From positions 1-64,000 of the forward strand of contig NTHE01000022.1 of NCBI GenBank assembly GCA_002551355.1: a DNA stretch of 64,000 nucleotides, read 5' to 3'. The translations under genes were made by a program, and so were the position numbers. The notes below the pieces were generated by a model. That model ran no database searches. It worked only from the letters and a program-made list of their open reading frames with translations, and had not been told where the DNA came from. The stretch comes from Streptomyces sp. man185 (GTDB lineage: Bacteria > Actinomycetota > Actinomycetes > Streptomycetales > Streptomycetaceae). Below are positions 1-8,332 of this stretch, in pieces; within the stretch, counting starts at the first letter, position 1, and every line of letters starts with the position of its first letter.

Positions 1-448
1 CGACGCCGTCGTCCTCCATGCCCTGCACGTGCGCGTGGTCGACCGCGCCGCGCCGCTGCCGTGGAACGCGTACCGGATGGACAACGGCTGTGGCGGCGCT
101 GTCACCCCGCGCCACTTCGCCGTGAACCTCGACCGGCCACGCCCGCTCGCGAGGCCCGTCGACGGCCTTGACGCCTCCGGCGCCGAGGTCCGGAAGATCC
201 CGGCCGTCTCCTTCCCGTACAAGGTCACCTCCTCCGACCCCGAGGAGCTGCTGGTCTCCGCGCGGACGGCGGGCTGCGACTGCCGCTGGTACCTGGAGCT
301 GGAGTGGAGCGCCGGGGACCGTACGGGGACGGTGCGGATCACGGACGGCGGGAAGCCGTTCCGCACGAGCGGGAGCAGGGGGAGGCCGGCGTACGTGCAC
401 GACTCCGCCGAAGGGCGCTGGATCACAGACTCGGACTCTGGTGAGTAA
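1..448 (+). CDS. C-terminal part of an unidentified protein (5' end outside window)
   Basis: The reading frame is open from base 2 without an obvious start, so the gene begins upstream of the window. It stops at TAA 446-448. About 148 residues are visible. They contain a Cys-x-Cys pair (GCDCRWYLELEW) and end in a segment of alternating beta-type residues (TGTVRITDGGKPFRTSG). I recall similar C-termini in Streptomyces proteins that carry an N-terminal helix-turn-helix, which would make this a regulator, but the diagnostic part is missing. The coding sequence is intact up to the IS scar that follows. No function is assigned. Confidence 0.6.
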   Translation, partial: DAVVLHALHVRVVDRAAPLPWNAYRMDNGCGGAVTPRHFAVNLDRPRPLARPVDGLDASGAEVRKIPAVSFPYKVTSSDPEELLVSARTAGCDCRWYLELEWSAGDRTGTVRITDGGKPFRTSGSRGRPAYVHDSAEGRWITDSDSGE

Positions 449-480
449 CTTCGACTGACTGACATAGGCTGAGCAAGCGC

Positions 481-750
481 TTAGAGATCATCTCGTTCGG
501 CGAGTCTGCGGTAGCAGATGAGGGCGCAGACGATGCTGGTGAAGGCCAAGGAAGTGGTCGGCTTTGCGCTCGTAGCGACGGTGGCATCCGGAGAGCCATG
601 TCATCGTGCGTTCCACGGTCCAGCGGTGGCGGCCCAGGGACTCAACTCCCTTGCGGGAGATGCGGTGGGTAATGCCTCGCCCGCGTAACCATCGTCGCAG
701 GTGGTTGTCGTCGTAGCCCTTGTCGGCGTGGAGCTTGCCAGGCTTGCGCC
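481..750 (-). mobile_element. Remnant of an IS5-type transposase gene (3' end only, frameshifted)
   Basis: Read on the minus strand, 750 to 481 encodes the C-terminal part of an IS5/IS4-type DDE transposase. The typical KLHADKGYD, LRRWLRGRGITHRI and GRHRWTVERTMTW blocks are visible, the last with the family's catalytic glutamate region. After ADHFLG the frame breaks near 550. The family C-terminus (TSIVCALICYRRLAE) continues in another frame, as expected from a 1-base insertion. Short in-frame losses relative to the family are also likely. The 5' two thirds and the upstream terminal repeat are absent, so the element cannot be active. The left boundary near 481 is approximate. Confidence 0.8.
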
Positions 751-751
751 G

Positions 752-950
752 CCGTGATCCGGCGATCGCGGAGAACGCGGCCAAACTCGACGCGGTGGAA
801 CAGCTCGTCGAACTCGCGACGGGCATCGACTGCACCCTCCCGCAGCTCGCCGTGGCCTCAAGGGGGCGGCGCTCACCCTGGACGACGCGACCCTCGACCG
901 GATCGACGAGATCGTCCGACCCGGGACGAACCTCCGACCCCGCCGCCTCG
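752..950 (+). pseudogene. 3' remnant of an aldo/keto reductase gene
   Basis: Plus-strand reading from 756 gives DPAIAENAAKLDAVEQL and CTLPQLAVA, the penultimate helices of an NADPH-dependent aldo/keto reductase. In a different frame, from about 869, it gives ALTLDDATLDRIDEIV followed by PGTNL, which is the C-terminal signature of the same family. The 25 or so residues that normally separate these blocks (the HPAV...IIG segment) are deleted and the frame is shifted. The catalytic N-terminal barrel is missing, replaced by the IS fragment ending near 750. The gene is therefore dead. The IS insertion plus a deletion is the simplest explanation. Confidence 0.75.
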
Positions 951-1136
951 CTCCCTCCGCGCTCGCTGACCGAGCCCGCCCCGCGCCGCCGCCCGCTCGC
1001 GGAGCGCGCGGCGGCCTGAGCGAACCGGACGGCCCGCACACACCACCGCACCCGGCCCCCGAGCCACCGAAATCGGTGACCGGCGGACCGGGTGCGGTCG
1101 TAGTCGGCAGAGTGGCTTCACCGGCCCGAGGAGGCC

Positions 1137-1151
1137 GGGTCCACCGGACCC
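1137..1151 (-). terminator. Stem-loop downstream of sodN
   Basis: Perfect 6-bp arms GGGTCC/GGACCC with a 3-base loop lie 8 bases beyond the sodN stop. The stem is short and has no U-run, so this is a candidate terminator or mRNA-stabilising hairpin only. Confidence 0.4.
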
Positions 1152-1158
1152 GTCCGGA

Positions 1159-1554
1159 TCAGGCCTTCTTGGTCTCCCAGAAGATCCGGTCGACCTCGGC
1201 GATCAGGTCCAGGGCCTTCTGACCCGTCTTCGGGTCGTTCGAGCCCTTGGCCGCGGAGAGCGCCTTCAGGGTGTCGTTGATCAGCTGGTGCAGCTCCGGG
1301 TACTTCTCGAAGTGCGGGGGCTTGAAGTAGTCGCTCCAGAGCACCGACACGTGGTGCTTCGCGAGCTCGGCGCGCTGCTCCTTGATCAGGACGGCGCGGG
1401 TGCGGAAGTCCGCGTCCTCGTTGGCCTGGTACTTCTCCTGGACGGCCTTGACCGACTCGGCCTCGATGCGGGCCTGGGCCGGGTCGTACACGCCGCAGGG
1501 CAGGTCGCAGTGGGCGCTGACCTTCACCTTGGGGGCAAACAGGCGGGAAAGCAT
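1159..1554 (-). CDS. sodN: Nickel superoxide dismutase precursor
   Basis: This 131-residue protein is a cytoplasmic Ni-containing superoxide dismutase that converts superoxide to peroxide and oxygen. The Ni-hook HCDLPCGVY begins at residue 15. In this family the 14-residue leader (MLSRLFAPKVKVSA) is removed so that the new N-terminal His, Cys2 and Cys6 bind nickel. The rest is the usual four-helix bundle, with length matching the mature 117-residue enzyme. A GAGGAGG ribosome-binding site precedes the ATG. The divergent neighbour is the peptidase that removes the leader. Nickel-responsive (Nur) control is known for Streptomyces SODs, but I could not identify a Nur box with confidence in the 1555-1733 spacer. 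Confidence 0.97.
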   Translation of the reverse strand: MLSRLFAPKVKVSAHCDLPCGVYDPAQARIEAESVKAVQEKYQANEDADFRTRAVLIKEQRAELAKHHVSVLWSDYFKPPHFEKYPELHQLINDTLKALSAAKGSNDPKTGQKALDLIAEVDRIFWETKKA

Positions 1555-1733
1555 GGAGCTGTCCTCCTCGTGATCGTCTTCTCAGGTGGGACATTACTCC
1601 GTGGAGCGCCGCTTTCCGTGGCTGCCCCAGGGGCTTAGGTCAAAAGTCCGGGGTGAGAATCGGGCCGTCGGCCGAATGTACGGAGCCGTACGCGGGGCGA
1701 TGTACTGACGATGTGCTGGAGGAGGAGCGTGAG

Positions 1734-2171
1734 GTGCCGGAGATGCCGGAGCGGCGAAAGGTTTCCGGAGGCGGGCGTATGACGCGGCGTCCGTTGCGGG
1801 TCGTGGAGGTGACGGGCCCCTCGATGGTGCCCACGCTCTACCACGGCGACCTGCTGCTCGTGCAGTACGGAGCGCCCGTGCGCCCCGGTGATGTGGTGAT
1901 CCTGCGCCACCCCTTCCAGCAGGACCTGCTGGTGGTGAAGCGGGCCACCGAGCGGCGGTCCGGCGGCTGGTGGGTGCGGGGCGACAACACCTTCGCGGGC
2001 GGGGACAGCACCGATTACGGGACCGTGCCGGAGGAGCTGGTGCTGGCCCGGGTGCTGGCCCGCTACCGGCCCCCGGCGAAGGGTCAGCGGTCGGTGGCGG
2101 CCGTGGTGGGCTGGGCGGTCTCCGCGCTGCGGCCGGTGCGCTCGGCCTCCTCGCGCTTGCGGGCCCGGTAG
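1734..2171 (+). CDS. sodX: Nickel-type SOD maturation peptidase
   Basis: This S26 (signal-peptidase-like) serine protease is expected to cleave the SodN leader to expose the Ni-binding histidine. The catalytic serine lies in GPSMVPTLYHGD (about residue 28) and the general-base lysine in VVKRATE (about 67). The C-terminal box RGDNTFAGGDSTDYG matches the S26 D/E box. There is no N-terminal membrane anchor, as expected for a cytoplasmic substrate. The start chosen is GTG 1734, preceded by GGAGGAG with good spacing. An in-frame ATG at 1743 is the alternative. The 3' end overlaps the convergent CGNR gene by 88 bp. Confidence 0.92.
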   Translation: MPEMPERRKVSGGGRMTRRPLRVVEVTGPSMVPTLYHGDLLLVQYGAPVRPGDVVILRHPFQQDLLVVKRATERRSGGWWVRGDNTFAGGDSTDYGTVPEELVLARVLARYRPPAKGQRSVAAVVGWAVSALRPVRSASSRLRAR

Positions 2172-2704
2172 GCGGCCACGTTCGCCCGGGTCGCGCAGCG
2201 GTCCGAGCAGTAGCGCCGGGAGCGGTTGGTGGAGGTGTCCAGGTAGGCGTTGCGGCACGGCGACGCCTCGCACAGGCCGAGGCGGTCCACGCCGTGCTCG
2301 GTGAGGTGGAAGGCGAGGCCCATCGCCGCGATGGCCGCGTAGCCGGCGGTCGCGTTCGACGGATGGTCGGCCAGGTGCATGTGCCAGTCCGGCCTGCCGT
2401 CCTCGTCCCGCACGTCGTGCCCCGAGATCTGCGGGCTCACCGGGAACTCCAGCAGCAGCGAGTTCAGCAGGTCGACCGCGAGCGTCTCGTCGCCGCCGTC
2501 CGCCGCCTCGAAGACCGCGCGCAGCCGCGCCCGGACGGAGCGGAACCGGGTCACGTCCGCGTCCGTCGTCCGCCGAGCCGCCTGCTGATTCGCGCCGAAC
2601 AGTTCCCGGACCGCCTCCACCGAGGTGAGCGTGTCCTTGTTACGGGCCGGCTCCTCGGTGTTGACCAGGCGCACGGCGTAGTCCGAGTAATAGGCCAGTT
2701 CCAC
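2084..2704 (-). CDS. CGNR zinc-finger (ABATE-type) putative regulator
   Basis: The 206-residue protein has an N-terminal ABATE-like domain, seen as an early LVNTEE motif, DADVTRFRSVRARLRAV helices and a middle beta region. It ends in a CGNR zinc finger (CEASPCRNAYLDTSTNRSRRYC, given here in part as LCEASPCRN and SRRYCSDRCATR) with four cysteines able to bind zinc. Such proteins are believed to be transcriptional regulators. The C-terminal tail after the finger is basic. The gene diverges from the methyltransferase across an inverted repeat at 2750-2780 and overlaps sodX at its 3' end. Confidence 0.85.
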   Translation of the reverse strand: MELAYYSDYAVRLVNTEEPARNKDTLTSVEAVRELFGANQQAARRTTDADVTRFRSVRARLRAVFEAADGGDETLAVDLLNSLLLEFPVSPQISGHDVRDEDGRPDWHMHLADHPSNATAGYAAIAAMGLAFHLTEHGVDRLGLCEASPCRNAYLDTSTNRSRRYCSDRCATRANVAAYRARKREEAERTGRSAETAQPTTAATDR

Positions 2705-2749
2705 TTGTAGTCCTTACGGCGTCGGTCTAGAGTCGGGGCACCGGCCAGT

Positions 2750-2780
2750 GTAATGGTCGGTTGACGTGAACGGGCATTAC
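2750..2780. promoter_or_regulatory. Inverted repeat GTAATG-N19-CATTAC between divergent genes
   Basis: Perfect 6-bp arms at 2750-2755 and 2775-2780 lie in the divergent spacer between the CGNR regulator and the methyltransferase. A TTGACG hexamer at 2761-2766 sits between the arms. The placement suits an operator for the CGNR protein, which is an inference. No binding data are available. Confidence 0.4.
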
Positions 2781-2792
2781 GTGGAGGGTGAC

Positions 2793-3554
2793 GTGACGGA
2801 GACGGCTACGGGTACCGACTGGCAGTCCTGGCAGGAGAGCTGGGACCGCCAGCAGGAGTGGTACATGCCCGACCGCGAGGAGCGGTTCCGGGTGATGCTG
2901 GACATGGTCGAGGCGGTCGTCGGACCGGAACCGCGGGTGCTCGACCTCGCGTGCGGTACGGGAAGTGTCACGGACCGGCTCTTCAAGCGGTTCCCGAACG
3001 CCACGAGCACCGGCGTCGATCTCGACCCCGCGCTCCTGGCCATCGCCCGCGGCACCTTCGAGGGCGACGAACGGGTCACCTTCGTCACCGCCGACCTCAA
3101 GGACCCGGACTGGACGGCCCGGCTGCCCCACACCTCGTACGACGCCGTCCTCACCGCCACCGCCCTGCACTGGCTGCACGCCGAGCCGCTCGCCGCGCTC
3201 TACGGGCAGCTCGGCGGCCTCGTCCGGGACGGCGGGGTGTTCATGAACGCCGACCACATGATCGACACCGCCACACCCCGCATCAACGCCGCCGAACGCG
3301 CCCACCGGCACGCCGCGATGGACCGGGCCAAGGCCGCCGGCGCGCTGGACTGGGCCGACTGGTGGGCCGTCGCCGCGAAGGACCCGGTCCTCGCCGGGCC
3401 GACCGCCGAGCGGTTCACGATCTACGGCGAGCACGCGGACGGCGACATGCCCTCCGCCGACTGGCACGCCCGCACGCTCATCGCCTCCGGCTTCGGTGAG
3501 GCGCGCGCGGTCTGGGCGTCCCCCTCGGACACCCTGGTGCTCGCGGTGAAGTAG
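2793..3554 (+). CDS. Class I SAM-dependent methyltransferase
   Basis: This Rossmann-fold methyltransferase has about 253 residues. Motif I is VLDLACGTGSVTDRL, the acidic residue of motif II is in GVDLDP, and a motif IV-like TATALHWLH follows. No substrate-specific motif is recognisable, so the acceptor is unknown. The start was placed at GTG 2793 because GGAGGG lies 4-5 bases upstream. In-frame GTGs at 2766 and 2781 would add up to nine residues and run into the inverted repeat. The gene ends just before a strong stem-loop. The divergent CGNR gene may regulate it. Confidence 0.85.
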   Translation: MTETATGTDWQSWQESWDRQQEWYMPDREERFRVMLDMVEAVVGPEPRVLDLACGTGSVTDRLFKRFPNATSTGVDLDPALLAIARGTFEGDERVTFVTADLKDPDWTARLPHTSYDAVLTATALHWLHAEPLAALYGQLGGLVRDGGVFMNADHMIDTATPRINAAERAHRHAAMDRAKAAGALDWADWWAVAAKDPVLAGPTAERFTIYGEHADGDMPSADWHARTLIASGFGEARAVWASPSDTLVLAVK

Positions 3555-3560
3555 CCGGAG

Positions 3561-3606
3561 GAGGGAGGGGCGGTACGGGCCATCGAGCCCGTACCGCCCC
3601 TCCCTC
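3561..3606 (+). terminator. Perfect 20-bp stem-loop terminator
   Basis: Arms 3561-3580 and 3587-3606 are exactly complementary with a 6-base loop, followed by TTTG. It lies 6 bases after the methyltransferase stop. The arm core GGGAGGGGCGGTACGG recurs in the stem-loop at 5026-5063. Confidence 0.85.
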
Positions 3607-3731
3607 TTTGCCGCTGTCCGCAACCTGCCCGGCCCCCCGGCGCACTGGAAGGGTGAGACGGTCCGCCTCGGCGGGCCGAGGAGACGGGGAGAGAAGGGGC
3701 GGGGCGATGCGGATCCCGGAAAGGGGCCGGA

Positions 3732-4220
3732 ATGCGGGCCGATGACGACGCGGCGCTGCACGACTTCGTGGAGGGCAGACGGGCCGCGCTGTTCCGCAGC
3801 GCCTATCTGCTCTGTGGAGACCGGCACGAGGCCGAGGACCTCGTCCAGAGCGCACTGGTCAAGGTCGTCCTCGGCGGCCGACGGCACGGCGGGCTCGACA
3901 ACATCGAGGCGTACGCCCGCCGGACGCTGGTCAACACGTTCATCGCGAGCCGCCGGAGGTTCTGGCGGCGGGAGCGGGCGTACGGCGAACTGCCCGACCG
4001 CCCGGGGGACGCGGGCGACGCGGACACCGGGCTGGTCGTCAGGGCGGCGCTCGCCCGGCTCACGGCCCGGCAGCGGGCGGTGCTGGTGCTCCGCTACTGG
4101 GAGGACCTGAGCGTGGAGGCCACGGCCGAAGCGCTCGGGATGAGGACGAACACGGTCAAGAGCCACACGGCTCGGGGCCTGGCGGCGCTGCGCACCGGAA
4201 TGGTGGAGGAATGGGTATGA
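3732..4220 (+). CDS. SigE-family ECF RNA polymerase sigma factor
   Basis: This 162-residue sigma-70 family protein contains only regions 2 and 4. Region 2 (about residues 10-75) carries LLCGDRHEAEDLVQSALVKV. Region 4 (about 100-155) has LTARQRAVLVLRYWEDLS and the helix-turn-helix SVEATAEALGMRTNTVKSHT. It would direct RNA polymerase to a small set of promoters, probably in response to an envelope signal. The stop codon overlaps the start of the downstream membrane protein (ATGA), indicating translational coupling. This sits in a two-gene operon bracketed by matching stem-loops. This is not the classical sigE-cseABC locus, since no response regulator follows. Confidence 0.92.
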   Translation: MRADDDAALHDFVEGRRAALFRSAYLLCGDRHEAEDLVQSALVKVVLGGRRHGGLDNIEAYARRTLVNTFIASRRRFWRRERAYGELPDRPGDAGDADTGLVVRAALARLTARQRAVLVLRYWEDLSVEATAEALGMRTNTVKSHTARGLAALRTGMVEEWV

Positions 4221-5011
4221 ACGACGTCCGTGAACTGCTCGACCGTGCCGCCGAGGGCGCGGGGAAGCCCGCGTTCTCCACGGCGTCGGTGTACGCCAGG
4301 GCAGCCCGGGTCCGCCGGCGCCGCCGGGCAGTCGTCTCGGCGGCGGCCCTCACCGTGGTCGCCGCCGGGGCGTTCGCCCTGCCACGGACGGGCGGCGATG
4401 CGGACCCCGCGCACACCACGGTGGCGTCCCCCGGCCCGTCCGGCTCCCCGACGGCGTCGGCACCCGCGCCCACGAAGGCCGAACGGCTGGCGGCGCTCCT
4501 GCCGGGAGAAGTGGGGGAGATCGAGGAGGTCTCCCTCGCCGTGCTCATCAAGAACGCGACGCCCGAACAGGCCCGCGCCAAGTACCTCGGGCCGCTGGAC
4601 GGGCACTACGCCTTCCGCAGGGACGGCGGTGTGGGCTACCTCGTGCTGACTCTGGCGAGCCGGGAGGCGGTGGAGCGGAAGACGGGCCGCCCGGCCGATC
4701 CGGCCGAGGACCTGTGCGTACGGGTCGGCCAGGAGCCGGCCCGTACCCACTGCGTCCGGGAAGTGCTTCCGGACGGCCGGACGCTGACGACGTGGCACGA
4801 CTCGATGGACTACGAGGGCGACGACAACGTCGGCTGGGGGCCCGAGCTGGTCGGCCGCCTCACCCAGCAGGACGGCTCGCAGTTCCTCGTACGCTCCAGC
4901 ACCGGCTTCGAGGGCTCCGGCACCCAGGGGCCCCTGCTGCCGGAACCGCCGCTCTCCCGGCAGCAGCTGAAGGGCCTGCTGACCGGCCCGGAGGTGCTGC
5001 CGAAGGGCTGA
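4217..5011 (+). CDS. Single-pass membrane protein coupled to the ECF sigma factor
   Basis: This protein has 264 residues: a short cytoplasmic segment (NDVRELLDRAAEGAG), a basic RVRRRRR stretch, one membrane helix (VVSAAALTVVAAGAFAL), a Pro/Ser/Thr-rich linker and an extracytoplasmic domain with two cysteines. The start is ATG 4217 because GGAGGA lies 6 bases upstream and the ATGA overlap couples it to the sigma gene. An ATG at 4211 is also in frame. The position suggests an anti-sigma or sensing role, but there is no zinc-binding HxxxCxxC motif of the ZAS type and I do not recognise the outer domain. Function is inferred from context only. Confidence 0.75.
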   Translation: MNDVRELLDRAAEGAGKPAFSTASVYARAARVRRRRRAVVSAAALTVVAAGAFALPRTGGDADPAHTTVASPGPSGSPTASAPAPTKAERLAALLPGEVGEIEEVSLAVLIKNATPEQARAKYLGPLDGHYAFRRDGGVGYLVLTLASREAVERKTGRPADPAEDLCVRVGQEPARTHCVREVLPDGRTLTTWHDSMDYEGDDNVGWGPELVGRLTQQDGSQFLVRSSTGFEGSGTQGPLLPEPPLSRQQLKGLLTGPEVLPKG

Positions 5012-5025
5012 GGCCGCGGACGCGC

Positions 5026-5063
5026 GGGAGGGCGGTACGGACCGGAGTCCGTACCGCCCTCCC
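5026..5063. terminator. Perfect 17-bp stem-loop between convergent genes
   Basis: Arms 5026-5042 and 5047-5063 are fully complementary with loop CGGA. It separates the sigma operon from the convergent ABC ATPase gene and can serve both. It shares the arm core GGGAGGGCGGTACGG with the element at 3561-3606. Confidence 0.85.
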
Positions 5064-5085
5064 GTGTGCGACGGGCCCCGGAGAG

Positions 5086-5846
<761 letters not shown>

Positions 5847-5850
<4 letters not shown>

Positions 5851-6815
5851 GCGGAGGCACCTCCGGAGGGCCGGTTGCTGAACGCGGCGAGGTTGACCTT
5901 GACGCGCTGCAGCGGCGTGAGCGGCAGCGAGCGCAGCGAGCCGCGGGCGTAACGGCGCTCCAGGTAGTACTGGCCGACGCTGAACACACTGGTCATCGTT
6001 ATGTACCAGATGGACGCGACGAACAGCATCTCCATCACCGCGTACGAGGTGGAGCCGATCTGCGAGGTGGAGCGGAGCAGCTCGTTGTACGTGACCGCGT
6101 AGACCAGCGAGGAGGTCTTCAGCATGTTGATGAACTCGTTGCCGGTCGGCGGGATGATCACCCGCAGCGCCTGCGGGAGGACCACGCGGCGCATGGTCTT
6201 CGCCTGGGTCATGCCGAGCGCGTGCGAGGCCTCGGTCTGGCCCTCGTCGACCGACTGGATGCCGGCGCGGCAGATCTCCGCCATGTAGGCGGCCTCGTTC
6301 AGCGCGAGCCCCAGCAGGGCGCACATGAACGGGGTCATGACGTCCGTCATCTCGTCCTTGTAGATGAACGGGATGTTCAGGACCGGGAAGATCAGCGCCA
6401 GGTTGAACCAGAGCAGCAGCTGTACGTAGACCGGGGTGCCCCGGAAGAACCAGATGTACAGCCAGGCCACCCAGCTGGTGACCGGGTTCTTCGAGAGCCG
6501 CATCACGGCCAGCACGACGCCGAGGATCACGCCGAGGACCATCGCGAGGACGCTGATCAGCAGGGTGCGGCCCGCACCGGCGACGACGGTGCTGTCGAAC
6601 AGCTTGTCGCCGACGGCCTGCCACTGGATGTTGCCCTGCGAGAAGGCGTATCCGAGGGCGACGAGGAGGCCGATGACCACGACGCCGCTGATCCAACGGC
6701 CGACATGGCGGACGGGAATGGCCTTGATGTTCTCCGGGGCCGTGGTGGCGGCCTTGGAGACGGACACCTGGCCGGCCGGTGAGGCGGCGGGTGTCTTGTC
6801 GAACTTGTCAGTCAT
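5847..6815 (-). CDS. Polar amino-acid ABC transporter, permease subunit
   Basis: The 322-residue membrane protein belongs to the His/Glu/Gln/Arg permease family. A cytoplasmic N-terminal extension of about 35 residues precedes the first membrane helix ([18 protein letters not shown]). At least four further helices follow. The EAA loop that contacts the ATPase reads [20 protein letters not shown]. Only one permease gene is present, so the complex is probably a homodimer, unlike the four-gene gluABCD type. It lies 28 bp after the binding-protein gene and overlaps the ATPase gene by 4 bp. Confidence 0.93.
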
Positions 6816-6843
6816 CGTGACTGCCCTTCGGTGAAGCGTCCGG

Positions 6844-7806
6844 TCACTTGCCGCCGTTGACGGCGGCCTTGTCGATCGCTCCCGTACCGGCGCCCCACTT
6901 GTCGAGGACCTTCTGGTACGAACCGTCGGCGATGATCGCGTCGACGGCCTCCTTCAGGGCGTCGCGCAGCCCGGTGTTGGTCTTCTTGACGGCGATGCCG
7001 AACGGGCCGGCGTCGACCTGCTCGCCCACGACCTCGAACGCCTTGCCGCCGTCGGCCTTGCGGGCCAGGTCGACCGCGACCGGGTAGTCGTTGACCCCGG
7101 CGACCGCACCGCCGGACTTGACGCGGGTCTGCGCCTCGGTGTCGTTCTCGAACGACTCGATCTTGATGGCCTTCTCGCCACCGTCCGTACAGGCCTTCGA
7201 CTGCTTCTTGAGGGCCTCCTCGTACGTGGTGCCGCGCTGCACGGCGGCGGCCTTCCCACAGAGGTCCTCGATGGAGTTGATCTTCTCCGGGTTGCCCTTC
7301 TTCGTGTACACGGCGGTGCCGGCGAGGAAGTAGTCGACGAAGTCGACGCCCTCGCCCAGCTTCTTGCCGGAGTCGTCCAGACCCTCCTGGCGCTGCTTGT
7401 TGTCCGTGATGGACGACATGGCGATGTCGTGGCGGCCGGAGTTCAGGGCGGTGATCAGACCGTCGAAGGAACCCGAGGTGAACTCGAACTTCACGCCGAG
7501 CTGCTTGCCGAGAGCGTCGGCCAGATCGGGGTCGACACCCACGATCTTCCCGTTCTCCACGGACTCCATCGGGGCGTACTCGGCATTCGTGCCGACCTTG
7601 ATCACACCGGACTTCTGGTACTTCTCCGGCAGCTTGGAGAACAGCGGCGCACCGCTCTTGGTCTCCTTGCCGCTGCCGCTCTCCTGGGACGAGCTGTCGG
7701 TCTGGTCGCCACAGGCGGTGAGCAGCAGGGTGCCGGCGACCGCGATGGCGCCGATCGCCGCAATCCGGGACTTCGCGGTCGTACGACGCGTGGTGCTTGC
7801 GGTCAT
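6844..7806 (-). CDS. Amino-acid-binding lipoprotein of the ABC transporter
   Basis: This 320-residue solute-binding lipoprotein is secreted and lipid-anchored. The signal peptide ends in the lipobox LLTACG, followed by a Ser/Gln/Gly-rich tether. The family 3 binding fold shows VGTNAEYAPMES, then VGVDPDLADALGKQLGV, FDGLITALNSGRHD and DFVDYFLAGTAVY. The start is ATG 7806, which gives a classical n/h/c-region signal. An upstream in-frame start would place 37 unlikely residues before it. It is the promoter-proximal gene of the operon. The substrate is a polar amino acid by family, not proven. Confidence 0.93.
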   Translation of the reverse strand: MTASTTRRTTAKSRIAAIGAIAVAGTLLLTACGDQTDSSSQESGSGKETKSGAPLFSKLPEKYQKSGVIKVGTNAEYAPMESVENGKIVGVDPDLADALGKQLGVKFEFTSGSFDGLITALNSGRHDIAMSSITDNKQRQEGLDDSGKKLGEGVDFVDYFLAGTAVYTKKGNPEKINSIEDLCGKAAAVQRGTTYEEALKKQSKACTDGGEKAIKIESFENDTEAQTRVKSGGAVAGVNDYPVAVDLARKADGGKAFEVVGEQVDAGPFGIAVKKTNTGLRDALKEAVDAIIADGSYQKVLDKWGAGTGAIDKAAVNGGK

Positions 7807-8332
7807 GTCGGGATCCTCCGGCAGGTGAGGGTGAGGTGCTGGTGGGCGGCTTGGCACGCACCTTCGAGTGTCGCCACCTTGTGTGATGACGGCATCCTGC
7901 CATTTGGACTGGCCCATTCAGGGGTCCTGCCATGTCAAAATCGGATAACGGGCGACCCCCGAACATCAACGGCCGGTACCTCGGGGCCGGACCTTCTGTG
8001 GGGATTCATTCCCCTCGCCGGAGAATCTTCGGCATGTCTCGACTGGTGGATGGCATTTATGCCGGTTTGCCGACTTGTCCAGGTATTCGACTATGAGTCA
8101 CGTCACCGCGTCGATATGGACTCGTCCGTAACCCCGTCCGTCCGGTAAAAAAGACGTTTACACCCCTCATCCGGGGCTCAGGGCGCGTGTGCGGCGCGCC
8201 CGCGCGTACGTACCTCTTCCCTGCCGGGGCGGGCCAACCCGCTCGGTGCAGGGCGCGTACGCGGTGCCCGCCCACCCCTCCTCAACCAGGAGTGGCCACC
8301 CTCAAACGATGAAGACTTAAGGGGTCAACACC
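7807..8332. other. Divergent intergenic region, ABC transporter / malic enzyme
   Basis: I see no gene in these 526 bases. They contain a direct repeat TCCTGCCAT at 7895-7903 and 7925-7933 (30-bp period, transporter side), an inverted repeat GTAAA-N7-TTTAC near 8145-8161, and two related GC-rich blocks beginning CAGGGCGCGT near 8179 and 8250. Promoters for both flanking operons must lie here. I cannot fix them. Confidence 0.5.

Noticed and set aside
3732-5011. Identification of the ECF operon as sigE-cseA
   Set aside because: The sigma factor is of the short SigE-family type, but the partner is not a lipoprotein and no cseB/cseC genes follow.
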